Positions 43,310 to 52,629 of a DNA stretch of 64,000 bases are shown here, in pieces. The stretch's first letter is position 1. Each line of letters opens with the position of its first letter. Below the pieces are notes generated by a model. That model made no database searches. It was not told the origin of the DNA and was given only the letters and a program-made list of their open reading frames with translations. A program made the position numbers and the translations under genes. The DNA comes from Undaria pinnatifida (Eukaryota; Sar; Phaeophyceae; Laminariales; Alariaceae): assembly GCA_012845835.1 (NCBI GenBank), contig JABAKD010000007.1:9096723-9160722 (forward strand). Direction: 5' to 3'.

Positions 43310-43548
43310 CCACGATATATTTTTCATCGTTTCCGCGCACAGACTGATATACCATCACCCCCTGTTGACCCTGGTACAAGCTGCACTGTAGTTCCAAGGG
43401 GAATCGCCGACCTATATCCTTAACGATGACACACGCCCAGTAATACGCGCGATCGGAGTATCGCGCACACAGTAGAAAGACGAGTTTCGACGAAATATTC
43501 GATCTCACAGCTCAAGTGTATTACATGTATTTATAAAAATACCTCGTA
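43310..43548 (+). mobile_element. Rep-C, full-length copy
   Basis: CATCGTTTCCGCGCACAGAC, CCATCACCCCCTGTTGACCC, CAAGCTGCACTGTAGTTCCA, ATACGCGCGATCGGAGTATC, CGATCTCACAGCTCAAGTGT. Confidence 0.9.
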
Positions 43549-43704
43549 ATCCAATAATAATGCTTCGAAACAAGAAAAAAAACGGCAGCAAAAAAGCAAG
43601 AGCACAGGAACGGGGCAAACAAAAAAAAAGAGAACAGATCGCAACAGCTTAGGAACGAAGACATGTCATTGTCCCGTAGGGCAAAGCAAATAGTACAGTA
43701 CGGA

Positions 43705-43965
43705 CACGGGTCTCTCAATAAGGCGGTGGCGTGCAAGAGCAATATCACCGCCTTATGGTGGGAATATGCCTTATTCAATCTAGGTTACGGGTGCAGTCCC
43801 CCAGCCGCGCCAAGCGATTTTGACGGCCTTATATCGGGATACCGCCTTGGATACCGCGTTACAGGGATACCCCCCTTATATAGGAATGCGGCCTGATTTA
43901 GGGATACCGCCGTATATAGGGACACCGCCTTATTGGGGGACGGGCCCCTACTGTACTGCAGTTTT
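43705..43965. repeat. Rep-G element
   Basis: Opens ACGGGTCTCTCAATAAGGCG and closes CCGCCTTATTGGGGGACGGG followed by CCCCTACT, so the ends are inverted. The interior has repeated CCGCCTTATATAGGGATACC and AAGCGATTTTGACGGCC. Confidence 0.8.
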
Positions 43966-44079
43966 TGCGTAACCAATCTCTAGCTGGCGAGGCTCTTGAG
44001 TTCATCCGGTATTAGACAATCCTTCCCGCAAGTATGGAAACCCAACGAAGGAGTACGGTGCTTTTGTACTGCTACATGC

Positions 44080-44262
44080 AGCAGGGGTCCCCCAGTACAA
44101 CAGTGGTATACCAGCGCAACATAACCGCCTTATAGAGGGACGCCGCCTTATTCATTCCGGTTACGAGTGCAATTCCCAAGTCGAGCCAGGCGATTTTGAC
44201 CGCCTTATATCGGGATACCACCTTGCTCAGACCGCCTTATCGGGGAACCCCTACTATAAAGC
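44080..44262. repeat. Rep-G element with inverted ends
   Basis: AGCAGGGGTCCCCCAGTAC at the left corresponds to GGGGAACCCCTACTATA at the right. The interior CCGCCTTATAGAGGGACGCC and GGCGATTTTGACCGCC match 43705-43965. Confidence 0.8.
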
Positions 44263-44587
44263 AAAAAGCGTTGTGGCGAAAAAAAAATCAAGCCGGCGCG
44301 TCATGTTGCGATATTGCCACAATATACAAGGCAAGATGGACCCACCGTACATATACTGCAGCTGTATATCAATCATGTCACCATTAACACACTATGTCAT
44401 GCTATATACTTATGATGCGCGTTCATGTTGCATCTCGGGCAGTCGCTGCTGCTGTGTCCACGCCCTCCCCTTCCGTAACCGGCTGATGCCAGGGCTGCCT
44501 CGACAAAACAACGCATCACAGTGACAGTCCTGGGAGCGGAGGACAAGCGCTACTTGCAGACGCGAGCCTGTCCGCACTGTATAATCC

Positions 44588-44818
44588 GGTCACCCCGGTT
44601 GCGTATCAGGTTATCCTCGAGCCTGGTATAGGTCAGACTCGTGAGTTCGAGTCTCCCTGAGCGCATAATCGAAAAAATTCGTAGGGACGTTTTTCTTGTG
44701 CACAAATTGACTTGCGAAAAGCGCGAGAGCGTGAGTTAGCAACACTCGATGAAAAATCGACGAGCAGTGGGATTGCTGAACCCTATGCGCGACAAAAATT
44801 GAAGGCAAGAACCGCGGG
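44588..44818 (+). mobile_element. SINE-A copy with tRNA-like head
   Basis: The head CACCCCGGTTGCGTATCAGG keeps an A-box-like TGCGTATCAGG, and GTGAGTTCGAGTCTCC is a B-box. The body GAAAAGCGCGAGAGCGTGAG, ACACTCGATGAAAAATCGAC, GCAGTGGGATTGCTGAACCC follows. The 3' region is truncated at AACCGCGGGGGG. Promoter-like boxes about 45 nt apart mark a tRNA-derived SINE. Confidence 0.9.
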
Positions 44819-44892
44819 GGGACCTACCCGACCCTATCCCACCCTATCCGACCCTACCCTACCGTTCCTTTCCCTTCCCTATCCGACCCAAC
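44819..44892. repeat. (CCCTAYCCGA)n pyrimidine-rich tract
   Basis: CCTACCCGACCCTATCCCAC-type pentamers of CCCTA/TCCGA run for about 70 bp at the truncated SINE-A 3' side. Confidence 0.75.
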
Positions 44893-44929
44893 CAAGTACA
44901 TTCAGAAAAAAATCAAAACAACACATGAG

Positions 44930-45095
44930 CTGCGAGATTGAAAATTGAAGATTGAATAAAAAAACTCATCCTTGGATCAAAGCTGCCTGTGATGACTTCG
45001 ATCGCACCTCTTAAGGAGTGCGTACACGCTCGTAAAGGATACAGGTCAGCGACTCCCCTGCCTGTCTAAACAGGGTCAACAGGACTACTGCTACA
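44930..45095 (-). repeat. Rep-C copy
   Basis: GAGCTGCGAGATTGAAAATT, CATCCTTGGATCAAAGCTGC, CACGCTCGTAAAGGATACAG, GTCAGCGACTCCCCTGCC. Confidence 0.8.
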
Positions 45096-45149
45096 GTTGT
45101 CATCCGGTGTTGATGAGAATGCGTCCCAAAAGAATGGGAACTACAAAAA

Positions 45150-46075
45150 AAAAGTATGTCGGGTCATGTTCAGTTAATACTAGCCAAAAAAAGGTACACA
45201 TGGGTGGATGTTTGCGTCGCGGCGAGGAGAGGAAGACAGCTGGACATCAGTTTGTAGCCACAACGCCGCGACCCTCTTGAGAGGTTTTCAACTGGTCGAT
45301 GGTTATTATCCGACCTGGCTCCCAAACTTGCGCCCCCGCGCCGACCTGTCATCCCACCAGGACCCGAGCGCTCACTAGCCCCCTCCAAAATGATCCACTG
45401 GGTACAGGACAGCAGTACCGCATTAAATTTTGGAAAAAAAAAATTGAAAAACATTGTTGATAGATAAAAAGCCGCCGGCCGGGCCGACCAACACACCCTG
45501 ATCCCACGCGATTATATGGCTTACTCCAAGACACTCTTCTAGGATGTAGAGGTATCACGGGCACCATTTTTGTCTCTTGAGGCTATTTTCCCCTGAAGAG
45601 CTCTTCTCTGTACCCCTCCACCCAAAAAATGATTCTTGAGTAGACCGAAAGCGCATGAACCAGGGCTCATGATGACCTACATGTAGCAGGTACAAAACGT
45701 TTCACTAAGAATTGCCGAAAAAGGAATGAAACTCCGACGAGATTGGGTCAAGGAACCCCGTCATTTTTCATGAAAAAACAAAATAAAAAGAAATTAAAAA
45801 AATATATATATATATATACTGCTGTACAGACCAAGTGGCTGTCGAAACGCTTCAGTGCTGCCAAAAGAAAGAAAGCGACTCCCACGCAACAGGGGTACGA
45901 TCGTAGGGTGCCCCGTCACTTTTCGGGAAAAAAAAGGCCAAAAACGTGCTTCGCACGTCCATCGTAGCACGTGTCCCACAATCGGGGTTTCCACCAGAAA
46001 GGCCACATGAAAAACGGGAACATCCCTGACAATATATGCCTGTAAACCCTTTTGGGGGCAAATTTAAAAAAAGAC
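45150..46075. repeat. Diverged 210-bp-array relatives and Rep-J copies
   Basis: ACCAACACACCCTGATCCCACGCGA at 45488 matches the array at 46.8-47.8 kb. GACGAGATTGGGTCAAGGAA near 45738 and TCCATCGTAGCACGTGTCC near 45958 are Rep-J. Confidence 0.6.
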
Positions 46076-46189
46076 GACAAAAAACCCCCGACGGTTACAG
46101 CATCCTTCACACGAAGCAATGCGGGCTGCTGTCATAGAATAGGTGACGAAGTTTTTACCGCCGAAATTCAACGCAAGTACCCGGTAGCT

Positions 46190-46289
46190 GTTAACCCCGC
46201 TATGTACAACTGGAAACCCGTTTTTTTTTTGGGGGGGGGAATCAATTGGAAGTAGTACAGGGAGGGGTTTGGGGGCTCCAAAGGGGGTA
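46190..46289 (+). mobile_element. MITE-1 copy
   Basis: TTAACCCCGCTATGTACAAC, then TGGAAACCCG, then GGAGGGGTTTGGGGGCTCCA. A T/G run interrupts the middle. Confidence 0.8.
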
Positions 46290-46759
46290 CGACACGCCCA
46301 AACCCGCGCACTACCGTGTACTCCGTGCTCGCGCCACGAGAGTACGGCGCGTATTTAATGCATGTTTGTACAAGGTCCATAGAATGTTATTACAGGTGCC
46401 ATGCGAGTCCACCGGACCTGAGCTCTGAGCCCTCTAGACTGACATTGGGTACAAGTTTAGCTACTAACAGCAGCCAGCACGACTTCTCTTTTTATGTCAC
46501 GAAAAAAGGGGTTTGGACCAGAACGGTCACAATAAAACCGAAACACTAGAACTAGAGTACCAGAGTTCAACGCCGCACTGGGTCCCATCCGGACCTCGCG
46601 AGGATTTCGGTGCGCTGGCTAAAGGCACGGACGATCTGCACATGACAATTTGTTATTGTACGTTGGCTCCAGGGAAGCTCGTTAAGAGAGATACAGCAGC
46701 GGGGGAATCTCGATTTCCGATAGAGTGTCGTTTTGCGCTACCAGATGAGCCATCCTTAG

Positions 46760-47020
46760 CGGCGGGCTCCGGATACTAATAGCGCCGGTGTGTGCCAGTC
46801 CAATATGCGCGCTGATGAGTTATCGATGCTGACCCTCTGGTTGGCTCCAGGGATGTTCGTTGAGAGAGGTACAGCGGTGGCGGGCTCCCGATAAGTGTCA
46901 GTATGTGCTAGCCCAACATGAGCCCTGATTAGCCGTCCATACTGGGGGGCTCCGGATACGATAATGCCGGTATGTGCCAGCCCAACATCAGCCTGATGGG
47001 CCGTCAATGCTGACTCTCTC
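46760..47020. repeat. About 105-bp tandem units
   Basis: GGCGGGCTCCGGATAC/GGGGGGCTCCGGATACGATA, TGTGCCAGTCCAATAT/TGTGCCAGCCCAACAT and GCTGACCCTCTGGTTGG recur. It precedes and partly shares sequence with the 210-bp array. Confidence 0.75.
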
Positions 47021-47815
47021 GGGTACTGGAATATAGTTGGCCGCCTGCAAGGGCTCACCAACACACCCCGAAACCACGCGACTCTATCCACGTAAATCGG
47101 GGTTTCCACCACAGAAGCCACAGCAAAACGGGGACCAGCCTAGAACTAGTATGTAAGTGTCTGGCGCTGAACTGATCCCACCCGGACCTGAGCCCTGATG
47201 AGCCCTCCAAACTGACCCTCTGGCATTTTATACCAGGTATATAGTTAGCCGCCTGCAGGGCGCACCAACGCACCCTGATCCCACGCGACTCTACCCACCG
47301 TAATCGGGGTTTCCACCTGAGAGGCCACAGCAAAATAGAAACCACACTAAAACTGGTATGTCAGTGTATCACGTTGAACAGATCCCACTCGGACCTGAGC
47401 CCTGATGAGCGCTCTCCAAACTGATCCTCTGGGGTATTATACCAGGTATATATGCTCATTAATAGCTGCCTGTAGGGCCCATCAACGCGCCCTGATACCA
47501 CGCGATTCTATCCACGAAGACCGGGGTTTCCACCAGAGAGGCCATAGGAAAACGGGAACTACACTAAACCTAGTATGTTATTGTCTGGCGCTGAACTAAT
47601 CCCGCCCAGACCCGAGCCCTGATGAGCCCTCCAAACTGACCCTCTGGGGTATTACATGATACCAGGTGAAAACTTAGCCTCCTGCAGGGCCCATCAACAA
47701 AAGCTGATCCTACACGAGTTTATCCACCGTAGTCGACGCTTCCACCAGAGAGACCACAGCAAAACGGGAACAGCACAAAAAAATAGCATGTTACTGTCTG
47801 ATGTATCATGACAGG
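47021..47815. repeat. About 205-217 bp tandem array, four units
   Basis: CACCCTGATCCCACGCGACT-type phrases occur near 47065, 47271, 47489 and 47700. Each is followed by GGGGTTTCCACC.GAGAGGCCA, AAACGGG, AGTATGT.A.TGTC and CCTGAGCCCTGATGAGC. Three units carry ACCAGGT at the same junction. Confidence 0.9.
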
Positions 47816-47904
47816 CGCGGAGACTGGTGTTTACAAACAGGGAAACAAGATTTTCTACTAAAAATAAACAAGTGTCAACTTCCTAGTACAACTGTGACAT
47901 CAGG

Positions 47905-47975
47905 CATTACGTCGAAACTCATCTTGGCAAGCTGTGTGTGACACTCCGATCGAGCGTACTGCTGGGTGTGTGCAC
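47905..47975 (-). repeat. Rep-C fragment
   Basis: GTCGAAACTCATCTTGGCAA, GCTGTGTGTGACACTCCGAT, CGAGCGTACTGCTGGG. Confidence 0.75.
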
Positions 47976-48397
47976 GTTGACATGAAGCAACGATTTATAG
48001 ACACAAACGGGCCTGTGGAAGAAAAAAACAGGTCAGACACTGAACACAAAAAAATTACGTTGCGTTTGTCCATGCTCTTGCACACGGCGTCTCTGATGGA
48101 AACCCTGATTTAGGTGGTTTAGGTTGGGGGTGGGGTCAGGGCGCTTGGCGGACCCCGCCGCAAGCTAACTTTGTGTGCCAACATAGCCTGCCCATAGTGG
48201 CATACTGCCCCCCCGTGATGGTCTAGTCTTGACGTGACTGTGACACCTATTATCATCTGGTGTCATCCTAACCACGACCGAATCAACAGACTGCCGACCT
48301 ACGTAGAGCACTCTACATGATAACGATAGGTCCGTTTCAAGGGCTCAAGTTGGTCCTGGTATTAAATAGTGCATTTTTGCTTAGCCTGTGCACCTTT

Positions 48398-48440
48398 GGT
48401 GGAACCCTCCAGTTTTGTGGATTAACTGGAGGGTTTCACC
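48398..48440. repeat. 17-bp inverted repeat with 9-nt loop
   Basis: GGTGGAACCCTCCAGTT (48398-48414) and AACTGGAGGGTTTCACC (48424-48440) pair with one mismatch. No T-run follows, so it is not a recognisable terminator. Confidence 0.85.
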
Positions 48441-48609
48441 AAACTTCGAGGTGGGTCAGGGTGCTAGGCAGCATTTTGGAGGGCTCGGGTCCGAATTGGA
48501 TCATGCGTGGGTGCCAACAGTAAGTAGGAAGGCGAGACTTTCGAAATCAATTCTATATCGTATGGGCGGATGCATTACTTGCTTCATCTGTCATTGTATA
48601 CGCGTACCC

Positions 48610-48729
48610 GTTTGGGGTTTCCCTGGGGTATTCTGCCACTCCAGAGGTGACTAGAGCTTGTCCTGTGACCGGACTTGATGGTGCGAGTTAATGTGAGAAC
48701 AACAGCAACAACAACAACAACAACAAGAG
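48610..48729 (+). mobile_element. SINE-B 3' part with short (AAC)n tail
   Basis: GTTTCCCTGGGGTATTCTGC, CACTCCAGAGGTGAC, CTTGTCCTGTGACCGGACTT, GCGAGTTAATGTGAGAAC. The CCACGG core has lost CAC here. Confidence 0.85.
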
Positions 48730-48749
48730 TAGGGTGTGCGTTCTTTACA

Positions 48750-48862
48750 GTAAAATTGATATTTCCAGCCATCTACATCCAGCACAACCAGCGTCCATGC
48801 TGATGCCTCATAGAGACGAGCTCTGTCGTTACAATCTACAAGAAAGAAAACACAGCAAGGTG
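48750..48862 (-). repeat. Rep-E fragment
   Basis: TATTTCCAGCCATCTACATC, CAGCACAACCAGCGTCCATG, GATGCCTCATAGAGACGAGC. Confidence 0.8.
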
Positions 48863-49376
48863 ATTCGGCCATCCAACGCCAACCGCAACGAGCACGCGGG
48901 TGATTGGCTTTAAATCCCGATCTCTGTCGCAAGTTAAAAAGAGAGGGGAAAAATCTAGAAAAGTATGACGAAAGGTATTACTTAAGGATAAGCTAGCCAA
49001 CGCGCATGTATCACGAATAATAAGCCACCGCGGAAGAAGCGCCTCGGCAAGAAACACCGACCAGCCCAAACGAGGTTGTAGCTTCCCCTTCAGAATCCCC
49101 CAAACCCTTCCCATGCTATTTCCAAGTAATTTGCACCCAAAAACGGGTTTCCAGTTATGAAAGCGTCTTGGCCATCCATCGTCAACCGCAACGAGAACGC
49201 GGGTGGTTGGCTTCAAATCCCGGGATCTCTCGCAACTTAAAAACAGAGGGAAAAACTCATGAAAGGGATGGCAAGTATGAGCTACGTAGCCAAAGCGCAA
49301 GTAGCGAGAATGACTGGCCACCGCGCAAGTAGTCCGGCAAGCAACACCGACCAGCCCAGACGAGGTTTACAGCTTA
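48863..49376. repeat. 210-bp duplication split by a MITE-1
   Basis: GCCATCCAACGCCAACCGCA..CGGGTGATTGGCTT (48866) and GCCATCCATCGTCAACCGCA..CGGGTGGTTGGCTT (49171) start two copies that both end CACCGACCAGCCCA-ACGAGG. An antisense MITE-1 (49086-49167) lies between them, and another MITE-1 begins at 49377. Confidence 0.85.
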
Positions 49377-49456
49377 AAGCCTTTACAACTAGAAACCCTT
49401 TTGGGGGGACAAATTACTTGGAGTTAGTTTAGGGAGGGGTTTGGGGGCTCTAAAGG
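49377..49456 (+). mobile_element. MITE-1 copy
   Basis: TTAAAGCCTTTACAACTAGAA to GGTTTGGGGGCTCTAAAGG. The right end fuses into Rep-G. Confidence 0.8.
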
Positions 49457-49670
49457 CGGTCTGAACAAGGCGGTATCCCGATATAAGGCGGCCAGAATCG
49501 CTTGGCGCGACTCGGGAACTGCGCTCAGAACCTGGGGGGCTGGGGACGTGACTGATGAATAAAGGGGTTTCCCCCACAAAGGCGGTTACCTTGCTCTGGC
49601 ACACCATCGCCTTACTGGGGGCCAGTAAGGCGATGGTGTGCCAGAGCAAGGTACCGCTCTATGGTAGGCG
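49457..49670. repeat. Rep-G element
   Basis: CTGAACAAGGCGGTATCCCG, ATATAAGGCGGCCAGAATCG, CTTGGCGCGACTCGGGAACT, CAAAGGCGGTTACC. It contains the perfect hairpin at 49587-49653. Confidence 0.8.
49587..49653. repeat. Perfect 32-bp inverted repeat with 3-nt loop
   Basis: 49587-49618 (starting TACCTTGCTCTGGCACACCA) is the exact reverse complement of 49622-49653, with only GGG between. No mismatch in 32 pairs. Confidence 0.95.
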
Positions 49671-49674
49671 AACA

Positions 49675-49890
49675 ACCGCCGATAGGGACGGCTCGCGCTA
49701 TCGCTATACCTAGCGGGAACCGATGGACACGCCAGCGCTACGACGAGCCGAGGTAGCGCTGTGGATTGCGAACGCAGTTGAGTCAAACCGACACACGGCG
49801 TGTACGTAAATACCTGGTATGAAAATACGTGGAAGTTGTCAAGCTTTTTTTATTTCCCCCATCCTCCGGAGAACAAAAAAAGAAAAAGGT
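49675..49890 (+). mobile_element. SINE-D copy with two micro-insertions
   Basis: GATAGGGACGGCTCGCGCTA, ATGGACACGCCAG, GGATTGCGAACGCAGTTGAG, GAAAATACGTGGAAGTTG, CATCCTCCGGAGAAC and an A-rich tail. Extra bases occur at 49741-49753 and 49805-49819 relative to other copies. Confidence 0.85.
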
Positions 49891-49944
49891 TAATTCCTAC
49901 TGCATCACTATCACATTTTTTGTTTTTTCTATTTTTTTCAATAA

Positions 49945-50203
49945 AGTTTCATGCATATTGTATTCCACAGATGTCTGGTTTTGTCCCCCCTCAATGCGGG
50001 TTATACGTAGACTGACTCCCGATTTCACTTTTATATGTTTCCGGTGGAGGCATGAATTGCGTCAGCTGTGATAAATGGGTGTACCACCTTGGGTTGTGTG
50101 TGTGTTTTCCCTGGGGTATTCCTCAGCTCCAGAGTGACTGGAGCCTGTCCTGTGACCACGGACTTGATTATGCGAGTTAATGTGAGAACAACAACAACAA
50201 CAA
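49945..50203 (+). mobile_element. SINE-B, long copy
   Basis: CATGCATATTGTATTCCACA, GTCCCCCCTCAATGCGGG, ACTCCCGATTTCACTTTTAT, GGAGGCATGAATTGCGTCAG, TTTCCCTGGGGTATTCCTC, CCTGTCCTGTGACCACGG, GCGAGTTAATGTGAGAAC, then AAC triplets. This defines the 5' extent of the family. Confidence 0.85.
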
Positions 50204-50430
50204 TACAGCAGTTTCCGTGCGCAGAACAAGGTTGAACGTCATAGTCCCAATGACCCTGGCACTAGCAGGAGAGCCACCGACCGACCTGTATCCTTCACGA
50301 GGAGGGTACACGCACCCCGTACTCCTAATACGCGCGATCAAAGTATCCCACGCAGCTTGCAACGAAGCTGAGTTTTGATCGAAAACCTTCTTGGTCGATC
50401 TCACCGCTGAACGAGAAGTGTACGTTTTTT
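50204..50430 (+). mobile_element. Rep-C copy with CTCCTA insertion
   Basis: It starts within TACAGCAGTTTCCGTGCGCA directly after the SINE-B tail, then CCCAATGACCCTGGCACTAG, CCACCGACCGACCTGTATCC, GCGCGATCAAAGTATCCCAC. Positions 50320-50327 read TACTCCTA where other copies have TA. Confidence 0.85.
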
Positions 50431-50702
50431 CATTTTCAAAAATAGAAGACGTGCCAGGGATTGGGGTGTCTGTCCTACATCATCGTGTTTTTCACCGTGG
50501 ATGGAAGTAACCCTGGCCCTAATCCTGACCCTAACCCATAGGAAATATACCGATGACTGCCCCCTATTGGCGTCGTAGTGACGTCAATGGGGTGAAATGG
50601 TTGAAAAAACTCAAAAATGTGTATCTAATCTGCCGGATAGCGTTGGGCAAGTACCCGGTGGTTGGGAGCGGAGAGGAGATGAAAATATATACACATATTA
50701 TA
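50431..50702. other. No gene recognised; short CCCTAA scrap
   Basis: CCCTGGCCCTAATCCTGACC at 50512. No other structure. Confidence 0.45.
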
Positions 50703-50775
50703 TACCAGGTATATATATCGACAAAATATTCGATCTCACAGCTGGAGTGTATTTTAATTTTTAAAATATACTTCG
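50703..50775 (+). repeat. Rep-C 3' fragment behind a TACCAGGTA motif
   Basis: TACCAGGTATATATATCGAC, then AAAATATTCGATCTCACAGC, then TGGAGTGTATTTT. Confidence 0.75.
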
Positions 50776-51289
50776 AAGTATATAAACACCTGTCATAAGG
50801 GCGTAAATAAGCCATGCACCCCATGCACACCTATGATAACCAAAAAATTGTATTTTATGGGCACCCCCCGGTATCTTCTTTTTTCTTGCTCTTCATCGTG
50901 TTGTTTTTGTCCGTGCAAAAGGTATCCGTTCGTCTTCAGCACGCCTGGTATCCGTTCGCCTTCAGCGCGCATGGTATCGTCTTCAGCACGCATGGTATCC
51001 GTTCGTCTTCAGTATCCGTTCGGCATGTATGTTGTTCATCTTTCAGCCTCTGTTCCTCTCCGATTTTCTTGCATCACATCATTTCAGAACACTCGTCGTT
51101 TGTTTTGCTTTTTTTTATTTTGTTTTATTTTTCCTTCTCCGTGTTTTTTCTTCTTTTGCTGTTTTTTTTTCTTATGCTGTGGCTTGTTTTGCTGTTTTCT
51201 CGCAAACCCCGTACCCTAGCATTTCACTTGCTTTACCTCGATGAACTGCGACTGTTTGGGTTTCGGTTTTGGTTTTGGTTTTGGTTTTT
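50776..51289. other. Rep-K 5' scrap and T-rich sequence
   Basis: AAGCCATGCACCCCATGCAC near 50810 is Rep-K-like. CTTCAGCACGC.TGGTATCCGTTCG recurs three times at 50935-51010. GTTTTGGTTTTGGTTTTGG is at about 51262. No gene. Confidence 0.5.
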
Positions 51290-51452
51290 ACGCTGTTGCA
51301 CAGCAGTCTGACCACAGAATTTCCATCTCTCCGGGAGGAAGAATCAGCACGGACACTGAGTAGAAGAACGGTTTAATGTGAAGAACACACACACACACAC
51401 TCATGTCGTTGGGTAGCAAGAACGGTTTAATGTGAAGACAACACACACCCCG
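51290..51452 (+). repeat. Rep-E copy with internal duplication
   Basis: CTGACCACAGAATTTCCATC, GAATCAGCACGGACACTGAG, AACGGTTTAATGTGAAGAAC. The last phrase recurs at 51422, after GTCGTTGGGTAGCAAG. Confidence 0.8.
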
Positions 51453-51540
51453 ATCCCACCAAGTGTCGAACATTTTCGGGCTGGGTTATGGCTCAGGCTT
51501 CTCGTCGGGTTGGGACCTGGTTCCAGGTATATCGGCACAC
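51453..51540 (+). repeat. Rep-K copy
   Basis: GATCCCACCAAGTGTCGAAC, CAGGCTTCTCGTCGGGTTGG, GACCTGGTTCCAGGTATATC. Confidence 0.8.
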
Positions 51541-51559
51541 TGCTAATCTAGAAAGGGGT

Positions 51560-51765
51560 GCTTTTATTTTTTTTCTGCGTCTTGTTATGTATTTTGTCCT
51601 CACACTACTCTCGCGCTCACTCCCAGTAGTAACCAAGATCCGGGGCCACGTAGCGGGCTCTCCTACTCCGCTTCCCACTACGTTACGTGCCTTCATTCTA
51701 TCGCGGCAAGGGTTCACTTCAGCCTTTTCTGCAACTCATCGACTCGCGTCTAACTGTCCCGACGA
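51560..51765 (-). mobile_element. SINE-F copy
   Basis: CACTACTCTCGCGCTCACTC, CCAGTAGTAACCAAGATCCG, CCCACTACGTTACGTGCCTT, CATTCTATCGCGGCAAG. Confidence 0.8.
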
Positions 51766-52009
51766 AGGGTGTACTGCCTGTATGTATTTTTGGAGAAAAG
51801 AGTAGAAAAGAAGCCTTGGTGAGTCTAAAAAAGACAAGAGGTTTTTCCATGAACGAAATACGCGTATGTACGACACAATACGAGCACCTTCGCAGCGGGT
51901 CGATGGATGCACTTGGCGTTGGAATGAATAGTTAGATACGCCCCTGCACCTCTATTAATAGGAGCAATAGACTATTTTATAACAAATTCTCAAGGACGTC
52001 AGCCGTGAG

Positions 52010-52093
52010 TACTTATGACTGGAGCCTGTCCTGTGACCACGGACTTGATTATGCGAGTTAATGTGAGAACAACAACAACAACAACAACAACTT
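52010..52093 (+). mobile_element. SINE-B 3' end with (AAC)n
   Basis: TATGACTGGAGCCTGTCCTG, TGACCACGGACTTGATTATG, CGAGTTAATGTGAGAAC, then AAC repeats. Confidence 0.9.
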
Positions 52094-52239
52094 ATCATAT
52101 AGCGTTCCTACATCCCGCACATACCAGATAAAGCAGCAAAAATATTACCAGAGGTGAGTTTTTTTCGTGAGGTGCTCCGCACATTTTTGGTCAGATCGTC
52201 CTAATCGCGCGCAAAGGGGCGTAGCCCTTGGTCTTGGTT

Positions 52240-52440
52240 ACAATTCGACGCTATTAATACCTGGTAGTCGACGGGGGAAGAAAATACTGACTTCGTCTCG
52301 CGACAAAAATGAAGGCACGTGCCGAAGTGGGGAGAGAGGAGAGGGCCCGCTATGTGACCCCGGATCTGAGTTAATACTGGGAGTGAGCGCGAGAGTAGTG
52401 CGAGGGTAAGAAATGGGATAAAGAAAGAAAAAAAAAGGCC
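52240..52440 (+). mobile_element. SINE-F copy with 14-nt micro-insertion
   Basis: Where 26340-26313 (inverted) reads ACAATTCGACGCGAGT, this copy reads ACAATTCGACGC, then TATTAATACCTGGT, then AGTCGACG. It continues with AAATGAAGGCACGTGCCGAA, AGCGCGAGAGTAGTGCGAGG and an A-rich tail. Confidence 0.85.
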
Positions 52441-52464
52441 GCGGTAAATGGTAAAGGGTTGTAA

Positions 52465-52620
52465 AAAAGTCATGCACCCCTACCCGAAAGTACGTAGTAG
52501 TGTATTTTATACACTCTGATCCCACCCCCTGGTGGTTTTCAGGCTAATATTATAGGTTAGGGCTTAGCCTTCTTTCTGCTCGGGTTGGGACCTGGTGCCA
52601 AATATATCGGCAGTCGGTAT
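52465..52620 (+). repeat. Rep-K copy with 8-nt micro-insertion
   Basis: AGTCATGCACCCCTACCCG, GTATTTTATACACTCTGATC, then GGCTAATATTATAGGTTAGG where copies at 62921 and 63803 read GGCTAGGTTAGG or its complement. Confidence 0.8.
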
Positions 52621-52629
52621 ACTACATAG

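Noticed and set aside
44588-44665. Functional tRNA gene
   Set aside because: A- and B-box-like blocks are present, but arms do not fold into a full cloverleaf and the same sequence heads SINE-A copies at 56305 and 63604.
47021-47815. Gene family or exon repeats
   Set aside because: The 205-217 bp units change length out of phase with codons and contain stops in all frames.
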